A stretch of 64,000 nucleotides of DNA from an uncultured Gammaproteobacteria bacterium (GTDB lineage Bacteria > Pseudomonadota > Gammaproteobacteria > Eutrophobiales > Eutrophobiaceae), in contig CATOTD010000009.1 of NCBI GenBank assembly GCA_951812995.1, positions 1 through 64,000 of the forward strand, in the 5' to 3' direction. Shown here one piece after another: positions 36,765 to 48,500 of the stretch. Made by a program: the position numbers and the translations under genes. The notes below the pieces were generated by a model. It saw only the letters and a list, made by a program, of their open reading frames with translations. It was not told the DNA's origin and searched no databases. Position 1 is the first letter of the stretch. Each line of letters opens with the position of its first letter.

Positions 36765-38065
36765 TGGAGACCTCGAACAACGCTGATTCTGGATGGGTTT
36801 TGACGCGAGCACCAGTCGTTGTCACCCGCATAGTGGGTGTGAAGGTCAAGATCGGTGGTATTTGAGGCTGTGTTGCGCTGTTTGGGACTGCCAGGGCGGG
36901 TATTTCCGGAATTTGGGCGGAGTCAGGCTGTGGCCTGTCGTCGCTCGTGGAAGATGAGACGGCGGAAGTTGTAGCTCAGGTTGGCCATGGTCATGCGGGC
37001 CTTCGCACGGGTTTGGCCGATTGAGCGGATGGTCAGAGCCATGGGCCCTTTCTCGTAGCCGAACACATGCGCGGATGGCGGAGCGTGTCGCGTTGCCCTG
37101 GCGAATATGCCTGGCCATGGGTTTGCCGCGTGGCTTCTTGCGATGGATATGTGAGCGGTACCCTTGCGCCTTCAGCCAAGCCTCATTCCTGGCCGAGCGG
37201 TACCCGGTATCGGCCCAAACAGCCTTCGAGCTGTTTGTCTCGTCCAGAACCGAGGAGCGTTCATGCCCGTCGTAGCGAGCCGCATTCGTGCCAGTCTCAC
37301 CCCGGATGAAGCGCCATTTGCGGTCAATGGACACGTGGTTCTTGTAACCAAAGTGCGGAACCGAAATATCGACAAGGCCAGTATCCTCCTCACCCTCCTT
37401 GGTCGTCTTGGCCTTTGAATACTTGACCGTCCAACGCGCATCGGTGTCTTTCTGCGCTGCCTTGGACAGATCATCGGGCCAGATGTCAGATGCGGCCTCA
37501 CCTGCCTTGGCGCGCGCTTTCTCTTCTTTCGTCATCCGCTGGCGCGGGGCAAAGACCAACGTGGCATCCATAATCTGACCGCCGGTCGGTTTGTATCCCC
37601 GCGCGCAGAGCTGAGCTTCAAACGCGGCAAACAGGGCCTTGAAGACACCCGCCTGGGTCAGCTTCTCTCTGAAAAGCCAGATCGTCTTCTGATCAGGTGT
37701 CGGCTCCCCGATTTGAAATCCTAGGAACCGTAGCCAACTGAAACGGTCACGAATGAGAAACTCCATCCGCTCATCGCTCAGATCGTGCATTGAGGCCAAC
37801 ACCAGCACCTTGAACATCACAACGGCATCATAGGGCGGGCGACCACCTTTGGGACGTTCCCCATAGCCAAGCGTTGCCACCAAAACGGGACGGAGCGCTT
37901 CGAAATTCACATGACAGTCCAGAGCTTCAAGCGGATATCCCATCGCCGAAAGCCGCGCCAAATGATCTGTCAAATCAAACAATCTAGGTGCGTGCATAAA
38001 CAAAATCCTCCCACATCAAGTGAATCAGACCGTACCACAAAATGTACGGTTTTTAGAGGCTTCCA
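36765..38065 (-). mobile_element. IS5-family element, copy 2 (full length), defective transposase
   Basis: Imperfect ends TGGAGACCTCGAA (36765-36777) and, inverted, TTAGAGGCTTCCA (38053-38065) bound a ~1.30-kb element. The transposase runs from the ATG at 37997 (MHAPRLFDLTDHLARL). The first Asp is in GGQIMDATLVFAP and the second in KAVWADTGYRS. The same ~11-base deletion as in copy 1, near 37070, removes the R-V-E of RVEHVFG and shifts the frame. Reading one frame over restores FGYEKGPMALTIRSIGQTRAKA to a natural stop at 36923. It is inserted inside the second IS256 remnant, between its leader and its terminal repeat. Confidence 0.85.
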
Positions 38066-38067
38066 GC

Positions 38068-38082
38068 TTTTGGGACTATCTC
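38068..38082 (-). repeat. IS256 terminal sequence separated from its element
   Basis: TTTTGGGACTATCTC is the exact inverse of GAGATAGTCCCAAAA at 25655-25669. It is the outer end of the IS256 remnant at 36262-36764, split off by IS5 copy 2. The next 148 bases, to the ugd stop codon, show no feature. Confidence 0.65.
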
Positions 38083-38230
38083 CCAAGACCCCTAGGGCGG
38101 CCAGCGTTGCCTCAGTGCCAGTCACGGTATTTATTTGAATGCGGTCTCGCCTTGACCTGAGTTAAAGTCGCGTATTGATAATGTCCTGATGATCAACAAC
38201 GATAATCTTTATGGTGTTGCAAACAAAGAC

Positions 38231-39541
38231 CTAAGTTGGACGGCCGATAGACTGATAAGTTAAACCAGCCGCCGCCATTTGCGCTGGATCATACACATTG
38301 CGCAAGTCAACCAAAACTTTCCCGCCCATCTGCTCGGCAAATAACTGCGGTGTCAATGCACGAAATTCGTTCCACTCTGTAACGACAACTGCGCCATCAA
38401 CACCGCTAAGGCACTCTTGGGCTGAAGAAGCGTAGCGCACAGCCTTTGGCAATAGGGGTTTTGCCTCATCCATTGCGACCGGATCATAAGCGGTGATGTC
38501 TGCGCCGTATTCAATGAGTTTTGTGATGATTTTAATCGCCGGACTTTCCCGCATATCATCTGTTTCCGGCTTGAAAGAAAGGCCGAGAACAGCAATTTTT
38601 CGACCCTTTACATCACCTGCGAACGCCGCTTTGACGCGCTCAGCCATTGCCTGTTTGCGTGCCTGATTATAGGCGACCACTGCGTCCACAATGGATACAG
38701 GTGCTGCAAAGTGTTCAGCCGTTTTTACAAGGGCAAGCGTGTCTTTGGGAAAGCATGAACCGCCATAGCCGGGCCCGGGATGCAAAAACTTGCTGCCAAT
38801 CCGATTGTCCAGACCCATGCCCTTGGCCACATCGTGGACATTGGCCCCAACCTTTTCGCACAAATCCGCCATCTGGTTGATGTACGATATCTTCACTGCT
38901 AAAAACGCATTGGCGGCATACTTTATCAGTTCAGCCGTTTCCAGGTCGGTAAAAAAAACCGGCTTTTCGATCAGATAAACCGGCTGATAGAGACATTCCA
39001 TCACCTGTTTGGCGCGTTCGGTCTGCACGCCAACCACCACACGGTCAGGCCGCATAAAATCATTGATCGCAGACCCCTCACGCAGGAATTCTGGATTTGA
39101 GGCGATGTCAAAATCTGCCTCGGGGTTAGCAACCCGAATAACCTGCTCAATTTTTTTGCCTGTGCCCACCGGAACCGTCGATTTGGTCACCACCACGCTA
39201 TAGCCTGACAGATTCTTGGCGACATCTTCAGCTGCGGCAAACACAAAGCTCAAGTCCGCATGCCCGTCGCCACGACGCGCTGGTGTGCCAACGGCAATGA
39301 ACACCGCATCTGCGCCTTGAACAGAGGTCTCCAGGTTCGTGGTGAACTTCAGGCGACCGGCTGTGTGATTGCGCTTTACCAGATCCGCTAGTCCTGGCTC
39401 GTAAATCGGAATTACGCCGTGTTCAAGAGCGACGATTTTTGTCGCATTCTTGTCCACACATGTAACGGTAAACCCGAATTCAGAAAAACAGGCACCAGAC
39501 ACAAGCCCCACATAACCGGTACCAATGACAACGATATTCAT
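38231..39541 (-). CDS. ugd: UDP-glucose 6-dehydrogenase
   Basis: This enzyme oxidises UDP-glucose to UDP-glucuronate with two NAD+, feeding surface polysaccharide synthesis. The 436-residue protein has the N-terminal Rossmann motif MNIVVIGTGYVGLVSGACFSE, VGTPARRGDG and STVPVGTGKKIE. The catalytic cysteine lies in PGPGYGGSCFPKDT near residue 260, and the C-terminal NAD/substrate domain includes LGLSFKPETDDMRESP. It starts 13 bp after the stop codon of the giant repeat gene, with AAAGAGG as ribosome binding site, so both are probably on one transcript. Its base composition is GC-richer than the pilin and nus regions. Confidence 0.95.
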   Translation of the reverse strand: MNIVVIGTGYVGLVSGACFSEFGFTVTCVDKNATKIVALEHGVIPIYEPGLADLVKRNHTAGRLKFTTNLETSVQGADAVFIAVGTPARRGDGHADLSFVFAAAEDVAKNLSGYSVVVTKSTVPVGTGKKIEQVIRVANPEADFDIASNPEFLREGSAINDFMRPDRVVVGVQTERAKQVMECLYQPVYLIEKPVFFTDLETAELIKYAANAFLAVKISYINQMADLCEKVGANVHDVAKGMGLDNRIGSKFLHPGPGYGGSCFPKDTLALVKTAEHFAAPVSIVDAVVAYNQARKQAMAERVKAAFAGDVKGRKIAVLGLSFKPETDDMRESPAIKIITKLIEYGADITAYDPVAMDEAKPLLPKAVRYASSAQECLSGVDGAVVVTEWNEFRALTPQLFAEQMGGKVLVDLRNVYDPAQMAAAGLTYQSIGRPT

Positions 39542-39554
39542 AACGCCTCTTTAT

Positions 39555-42500
39555 TTATACCACCGCATAGTGGAAGTCGTTGGCGCTTAGGTCAGCCTTT
39601 AATACACCGGCAATAGCGATATAGTTGTTGGCATCGAAATCGATCGACGCGGCTACCCCAGTTGAGCCCCCAAAATCATAATTACTGATTTTATTCTTGA
39701 GTTTGTTAAAGTCGGTCAAATCAGCAATGGCGGATAAGTCTATTTTATCGATGCCGGGCCTAAAATCGTTTATTAGATCAGGGCCGTCGGTGTTGTCAAA
39801 AACAAAAATATCAACACCCGAACCACCTTCTAATATGTCATTGTCCGCGCCGCCGTCAAGGGTGTCATCACCTATGCCGCCATACAACTCATCATTCCCG
39901 GCACCGCCCTTTAGTGTGTCATTGCCGATGTTACCATGCAAAATATCATTATCGGCACCGCCCCTTAGCTTGTCATCACCTATGTCGCCATACAGCAAAT
40001 CAACCCCGACCCCGCCCCTTAGATCGTCATTGCCGAGGCCGCCATCCAGCAAATCATGCCCATCATCGCCGTTGAGCGTGTCATTCTCGTCATTGCCGTA
40101 GAGCCGGTCGTTTCCATCACCGCCATTGAGCGTGTCATCACCATCGTGGCCATACAAATTGTCATTACCCCCTAGGCCATTGAGCTCGTCATTACCGGCC
40201 CCACCGGCTATAGCGTTGACATCGTCATCGCCAGTCAGTACGTCATCATGGCTGGAGCCGCTAATGTACTCAATGTTGCGCAATACATCACCTTCGGCAT
40301 CGCCGCCTGTCTCTGGCTGATCGTCAGACAGATCAACCCTCACCCCGTGTCGAGATGAATAATAGCTGACCTGATCATCATTGCCATCGCCGCCATCCAG
40401 CGTATCGGCACCAGACAGGCCGCGCAAGAGATTCTTGCCATCATCGCCGGTCAGCACATCATCAAACCAGGAACCGATAATATATTCTATGTTTTGAAGC
40501 GTATCGCCCTCGGCATCGCCGCCCGTGCCTTTACCCGTTGCCAGATTAACCACAACCCCCACTGGCGAGGCGATGTAAGACACCCAGTCAACTCCATCCC
40601 CGCCATTTAACAAGTCGGCATCAGCCCCACCGTAAAGCCGGTCATCCCCCTGATTGCCGAACAACTGATCACGCCCCGCCCCACCATATAAGCGATCATT
40701 GCCACCCTCGCCGTTTAAGGTATCGTCACCATAAGTACCAAACAGTTCATCGGCACCATCTGTACCGTTTATCACATTCGCTGGCAAGGCATAGGTCTCG
40801 ATCAAGGCAATCTCATAATCCCAGGCGCGGCCGGTTGGGTCGGCCAGTCGCAGGCGATACGTGCCATCAACCGGCACGCTAAAGCTGGTTGAGACAAACC
40901 CATCAAACCCATATTTGCTGGCCGCCGCAGCCGGCCCGTTGGGTACTGCATGTAACACAAGCGGCAGCTCGGTCTTACCATCTGGTGCCGTCAGCCGCGC
41001 ATCAAGCCGCTGATAAAGACCGGTGGCGGTATAGTTGGGTAATATATTGCTGGAGGCAATTACCTCTGGCAAGCCATCAGCAGCAGCCGGGGTGAATTTA
41101 TAGCGCAGGGTATAGGTCATACCCGCTTTTAGATTCCTAAGACGCAATACCGCTGTTTCAAAGGATGCCAGATCAAATGACTTCGCCGCGGCCGTCAAGG
41201 CCGGGGTAGTCTCACCGCTAGGCTTGGCGCGGGTGATATGAAACCGGTAAGCCCCGGTTTTATCGCCTGCTCGGCCTGAATCAACAAGCGTTGCCGAGGC
41301 GCGGACATACACCGTCTGCGCTTCGTTTAGGGTAAAAGTAATCGCCGCATCGCGCTTGCCAAGCAACACCGGTGCTGTGGTCAAATAATGATCATCATTG
41401 ATAAAGGTCTGGCCGGTGGCAGGCACATAAATATCCAGGCGCGGGTCGAGGAGATCGGCATTGAGGGCACCAAGTGCTTGCAGGATCAGCTTATAGGTCC
41501 CCGCATCCAGGGCCAGCTTATACCAGTCCACATCAACCGCATCGGCCTTGTCTGGCGTACCAGGCTTTGCATCAATCACGCCATCCATCTGATCCAGTTC
41601 CTGGAACGTCAGCGCCCGCTCGGGGCTTTGCTCAACTGCTGTGCGGCTGTCTGGTAAATCATTTTGCACCGCAACCACAAGCGCATAATCATTTACTGCC
41701 TCTAAAAAGTCGTTTAAGTCGAATGTTTTATAGGTCTTGCCGTTGTTTGTGACCGTATTGGTATTATCAGTCACCAGCAGTTTTTGTAGTTCGTTTATAG
41801 TCAGCCGCCGACCGATTTTTTTCTCAGCCAGTTGTTGGGCCAACACAACCGCGCCGGTAATAATCGGGGCGGCGAAAGAGGTGCCGTTGTTTGTATAAAA
41901 GTCGCCGTTTTGTGAGGCCATGTACAGATCCTCACCTGGGGCGAAAATCACATAGTCATCACGCTGGGTAAAATCGGCCAGATCACCATCTTTACTCAGT
42001 GCGCCGACCGCTATTGTGTTTGGATCAACCGCATAATGAGAGGTTTTTTCCTTTTCAGCGGTTGTCAGACCTTCGGCCGCTTTTACCTTTTTATTATAAT
42101 GGTTGCCAGCACCCGCCACTACCGTCACACCTAACCGTGCCAACACCTGAAACTCATCGACTAATTGAGAGGTGTTTTTATCTGCAAACACATTCTCACG
42201 AATTCTTCCAATGGGGCCAATCGAAAAATTCACCGCCACGATATTTAATACCGCCGCATTTTGTATCACCCAGGCCAGTGCCTTTGCACTATCAGTCGAG
42301 GACGAAGCTCCACTTTTATCACTAACTTTCAAGGAGATAATATTCACATCCGGTGCCAAACCGTCCTGGAACCGGCCCGGGGCTGCTTGCCCAGCGATGA
42401 TGGAGGCAATCGGACCGCCATGGTTGGCTTCGTCTTGAATGTCCTTCTTCCCATCAATTAAATTATGCCCCAACACCAGGCGCGACCCATACAGGCCATG

Positions 42501-45500
42501 GTCGATATCCACGCCGGAGTCTATGATCACAACAGTGTAGCCACCGCCTTTTAAATCCGGAAAATTGCCGCGGGCCTCGGCTAGATTGATCTGATCCTGA
42601 AAATTGTCAGATACCCACAGCGGTTTGGCTATGGCTTGCTGTGCGCTGTCTTGCGTAGCGGCCGAATTGGCGGCACCAGTTTCAGGATCTGGCCTGGGAG
42701 AATAGGAATAGGTGCCGGCTTTACTCTGCCAATGAGCACTCAATAAACCCCTATCGGGCCCGGCCGTAAACCGCCAATTATTTGCATCTGGATCGACCCA
42801 ACTGCTCGCCGGACTTATATTCACCGATGGTTCACGCTGGTCGGTTATCCCGATGGTGATGTCTTTTGTGGCGGTCTGTCCGCTGGCATCCGATACGGTG
42901 ATGGATAAGGAAAACTCGGTCTGTTCCTCATAATCGGGGGTAAGACCGTTTTGGAAGGTGATTTCGCCCGTGCTCGAATCGATGGTAAATAACGTAGCAT
43001 CGTCGCCGCCGAGTGTCCAGGTGAGTGCACCTTGGGCATATTGTGTCTGGCCGGTATAGACGGGGAGGGTTGCGCCATACTGGATACCTTCATTCAGACG
43101 GTCCGCATTAGCAGATGAGCTGATGATAAGTGCCAATGAATCGATGACCGGGAGGGTGACATCTTGTTGCGCCGTCTGTACGCGGTTAGCCCCGCCAGGC
43201 ACCGTCTCGGTCACGGTGGCGACAACGGTGAATTGATAGCTTTTCTTATCGTCATACTCAACGGTGCTATCATGCTTGAACGTCACCCGACCGGCATCGT
43301 CTATGTCAAACAGCCCCGCATCACCCCCGGTCAGGCTGTAGGTCAATACGCCCACATCGCCCGTCGCCTGTGCCGTATAGACGACATCGCCCACATTACT
43401 GGCATCACTGGCCTTATATTCCTTACCATCTTGCAGATCGACTATCACAGGTGGCTGCAACACCGGGGCCTCATCATTGATATCCACCACTGCAACCGTG
43501 ACGCTCTGCTGCGCCAACACCTGGGTGTCAACAACATATTCAATGGTGTAGCGGTAGTTGGTGGTGCCACTTTCATAATCGGGATTCGGGGTTGCAGGGT
43601 CTAATACTTTCCACGTCACCGCCCCTGAAGTTGCATCAATATCAAACAGGCCTGCCTGATCATTGTTATTGGGTTTCAGGCGGAAAACCCCATCATTGGG
43701 GAACGGGAAGTTGCCCTGGCTGATGATACCCATCCCTCGCAACGGGGTGCTTACCTGTGGATTGGTCGCTATGTTGGTATTTTCCATCACGTCAATGCGC
43801 ACGTTGCTATTGGTAAAGCCAGCCGCTTGCCCACCCGGGTTATAGCGGGTCAATTTGGCAGGTTTGCCTGCAATATCAAAATCACCCAAGATCGGGGCAG
43901 TCGTGGTGCCGGCCAACACCGCCAGCACGTGGCTACCATCACTGGTGCCATAGAAGATAATCTGGTTATTGGGCACGTCTATGTCATACCAGACTTCATT
44001 CAAGGTTGTGACCAGCTTGTCCGCCGTGCCGCCCACGCCCCAATCGGTGATCAAATCCGCATTGGCAATGGTGGTGGCGATAGATGACAGCACAAAGACA
44101 TCCCGACCGGCCCCGCCGGTCAAGGTATCACGCACCGCGTCCACCCCACCATCCAGACGGTTAACACCCGAGTCACCGGTCAAATGATCGCGGTAAACAG
44201 AGCCGATGAGGTTTTCAATATTGCTTAACACATCGCCTGCGGCAAAGCCGCCGACATTTTTGCTATTATCGCCCAAGTCAACGGTAACGCCCGTATCGGA
44301 GTCGGTATAACTCACGGTATCCACACCACCCGCGCCGTCAATGGTATTGGCATCACGATTGGAAATAAAGGTCTCGTCGTCCGCTTCCCCCACAACGGAG
44401 CTGGTGTTCGTGTTGTCAACGGTGATGGTATGGGTAGTGGGATCGGAGTCTTTGCCTTCACTATCACGCAGTACCACTTCGAATACGCGATCACCATTAC
44501 TGGCGTTGTCCGCATCGGTGTTGCGATAGCGTAAGGCATGGATAATCGCCTCGACCTCAATGGTCGTTAAGGAGCCGCCGGTCTTGGTCAACGTGATGGT
44601 GGCGTTGGCACTATTCCAGGCAAGATTGAGGTCGCTGATACCGGCGATAGTCACGTTGTTAGCGTTGGTATTGACCGCACCACCGATGGACAGCACGCCC
44701 GTGCCATAGGCTAGTTGCTCGTTGTTACGATCCAGGCCAGTGGTGGTAATGGTGATGCGGGTGATAGTCGCTGGCATTGATAACTCAATGATCTGTATGC
44801 CGGCCTCAAAACTCGGTGCCACGAAACCGTATAGCTTACCTGCGATCACCGCCGTGGTGATGGCGGTGGCAGCAAACAACGCGATGTTGGCATTGTCGGT
44901 AATGGTAGCCACTGCCATGGGCGCATACGGGTTGGATAGTGCAATCATCTGTACCCCGTTATCCTCTTCGGCGGTGACCAATGCGTAGGGCTTACCATCT
45001 ATCACCACCGTGGTGATGGCCACAACCCCATCCAATGCAGTAAATGGGCTACTCGCATCCTGGTTGTTATCGACAATCGCGGCGACCGCCGTTGGATTAT
45101 ACGGGTCGGAGATGTCGATAATCTGTACCCCGTCATCGTCTTTGGCGGCGATCAGCGCGTAGGTCTTGCCATCGATCACCACCGTGGTAATAGCGGTGGC
45201 ACCATCAAGTGTGGTGTAGGGGCTATTGGCATCCTGGTTGTCATCGACAATAACAGCCACGGCTAATGGTGCGCTCGGCGTGGATATATCAATAATCTGC
45301 ACCGCATCATCAGTTTCGGCTGCAATCAGCGCGTAGGTCTTGCCACCGATCACCACCGTGGTAATGTCACTGGCACCAGCCAATGCGGTGAATCGGGCAC
45401 CCTTGCTGATGGCGGCGGTGGCAGTCGGGCTACCTGGGTTACTGATGTCGATAATCTGCACCCCGTCATTAAAGTAGGCGGCGATGAGTGCGTAGGTCTT

Positions 45501-48500
45501 GCCTTTGATCACCACCGTCGTGATGGCGGTGGCACCATCAAGTGCGGTACTTGCCGTATTGGCAATCGATGCGGTGGCCTTGGGATCGGTTGGATCGGTA
45601 ATGTCGATAATCTGTACCCCATCACCAGAACGGGCGGCCACCAAGGCGTAGGTGTTACCGGCAATGACCACCGTGGTGATAGATTGCGGGTCACCGAGTT
45701 TTTCAAAAACCTGCTTGGCACTATCGCTACCTCCATTGTAGATACTGGTTATTTGCAACGGTTTGCCAGGGTCTGTGACATCAAGTATCTGTATGTTGCC
45801 ACTGCCAAAAAAGCCACCGACACTGGCCAGCACGTAGGTCTTGCCATTGATCACCACTGTCGTGATCGCAATCGGGCCGCTGGCAAACCGGCCCAGGTTA
45901 AAGGTGTTGCCAAGGTCATCTTGATCGTTCGCTCTGATGGCGCGGGTCGCAAGTAAGGTGATGGCTTGATGGTCATCGGCACGCACGCCGCTGGACAAGG
46001 CAACACCGGCTTCCAATCTCAAGGTACCGGCGGGCGTGCTGATGGTGCGGCTGGTGGTATCGGCCGCGTTCAAGTCCAGGATGGGTTTGGTGTCAAAATA
46101 GACAAAATCATTGGGGTTTGTTAAATCTGTTTTTTTGACCCCGGTCAGCGTGATGGTATGACCCGGGCTGGTGGTAATGACCGCGTTATTGCCCACATCC
46201 TTGGTTGCAGCCAGTACGGCTTGATGGTTGGTAAAACCAACAATGGCGGACAGATCGATTTTATCCGTGCCGCTTACAAAACCGGTGATGGTGTCTGTAC
46301 CGTGACCAGCGGCAAAGACAAAGGTATTTGTACCTGTACCCCCATCAAGCGTGTCATTGCCCGCACCGCCGATAAGCCGGTCATCGCCCGTACCGCCGAC
46401 GAGCCGATCATCACCTGCACCACCGGTAAGCCGGTCACCACCGCCACGGCCTTCGATGACATTATCCTGATCATCACCGCTTAAGCGGTCGTTATAAGCT
46501 GAGCCGATGATGTTTTCGATATTGTCCAGGACATCGCCTGCGGCAAAGCTACCGGCATTTTGGGTATTATCGCCCAAGTGTACCGTGACCGCAGCCGTGG
46601 CACCGGTATAGTCTATGGTATCGACACCGCCCTTGCCGTCAATAATGTCGGGGGTGTTGCTTGCAACAAAAGACTGGGGGGTGTTATTGCCTGGTTGCGC
46701 GCGGCTATCGACCGTGACGCTATATACCGCCGCCGTGGAGGCCAGCCCGTCAACATCGGTGAGTACGATCGAGAACGTGCGCTCGCCATTGTTGGCGCGA
46801 CCGGCATCGGCATTACGATAACGCAAGACACCGAGTATGACCTCAACCGCGATGGTTGTTAAGTTGCCGCCAGTCTTGGTCAGTGTGATGGTGGCGGTGG
46901 CACTATCCCAGGCAAGATTGAGGCCACTGACACCGGCGATAGTCACGTTGTTAGCGTTGGTATCGGTCGCCTCGCCGATGGACAGGAACTCACCAGCCCC
47001 ACTGCCATAGGCTAGTTGCTCGTTGCTACGATCCAGGCCCGTGGTGGTGATGGTGATGCGGGCGATGGTCGCCGGTAGTAGCTCGATGATCTGTACCCCG
47101 AGATCACCACGAGCGGCGTTAATGCTATAGAGCCGCCCGTCAATTATCGCGGTGGTGGTGGCAAATGCGTCATCAAGCTCGGTGTAGGGGCTATTCATAT
47201 CCTGATTGTCATCGACAATGGCAGCCACGGCTTTGGGTGCGGCAGGATCGCTGATGTCAATTATCTGTACCCCATCATCCCGGCCCGCCACGACCAGGGC
47301 GTAGGTCTTGTCCGCCACAACCACGGTACTGATGTCGCGGGCACCATCAAGTGTGGTGTAGGGGCTATTGTCATCTTTATTGTCATCGACAATAGCGGCT
47401 GTGGCCTTGGGATCATCCGGATCGGAGATGTCGATAATCTGTACCCCATCACTACGGGTCGAGACGACCAGGGCGTAGGTCTTACCGGCAATGACCACCG
47501 TGGTGATGGCGGCGGCACCATTTAGCACGCTGTATCTATTACCATCACTATCTGTGTTGTCATGGGTGATGGCGGTGACGTGTTGCGGGACGGCCGGGGT
47601 CGATATGTCAATAATCTGTATCCCGTTGCTATCGGCGGTCACCAGGGCGTAAGTCGCATCGCCGATGACCACCGTGGTGATGGCGTTTGTGTCAGTCAGG
47701 CTGGTAAATCCATTCACCCCACCGGTAATCGTGGCCGTGAAGGTCGAGCTTGTGGGCGTGGTGATGTCGATAATCTGTACCCCGTTATCATCACGAGCGG
47801 CGATGAGCGCGTAGGTGTTGACACCGATGCCCACCGTGGTGATGGCAACAGCACCGTCCAGTGCGGTACCCGCCGTATCAGAGATCGATGCCGTGGCCTT
47901 GGGATCAGTGGGATCGGTGATCTCAATAATCTGTACCCCGTTATCCTCACGGGCGGCGATGAGCGCGTAGGTCTTGCCGCCGATAACCACCGTGGTCATC
48001 GATCTTGGATCGTCCAATTCATCAAACCTGCCCATGGCACTGTCGGTGCTTTCATCGGCAATGCTTGTCACCTGTCGCGGGTTGTTTGGCGCAGTAACAT
48101 CGATAATCTGCACGCTATCGTCATCGCCGCGCACGGCCACCAGCGCGTAGACTCTGTTGTTAATCACCACGGTAGTAACGGCCGCCGGGTTACTAGATTC
48201 AGCACCCAATTCAAAGGCTTGACCGGTACCATCATCATCACCATCGTTTATGGCTGCGGTGGCAACGGGCGCGAGCGTCTGATGGTCAGCGGCTGTGGCA
48301 TCGGCGGCCAAGGCAATGCCATTGCTAAGCATCGCCGTATTGATAAGACTGCGGGTTGCAGTAAGCGCAAGCGTTGGCTCACTACCATAATAGATAAAAT
48401 CAGTGTTTTTTAAATCTGCTTTTTTGACCCCGGTCAGTGTGATGGTATGACCCACACTGGTGGTGATCACTGCGTTACCACTGCCATCATCAGCCGTTGC

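Noticed and set aside
25655-38082. Confirmed composite transposon
   Set aside because: The inverted ends are exact, but no target-site duplication is seen and both IS256 copies are dead, so only the suggestion is reported.
38083-38230. Possible gene or regulatory site between the IS remnant and ugd
   Set aside because: No frame, hairpin with T-run or promoter of note was found in these 148 bases.
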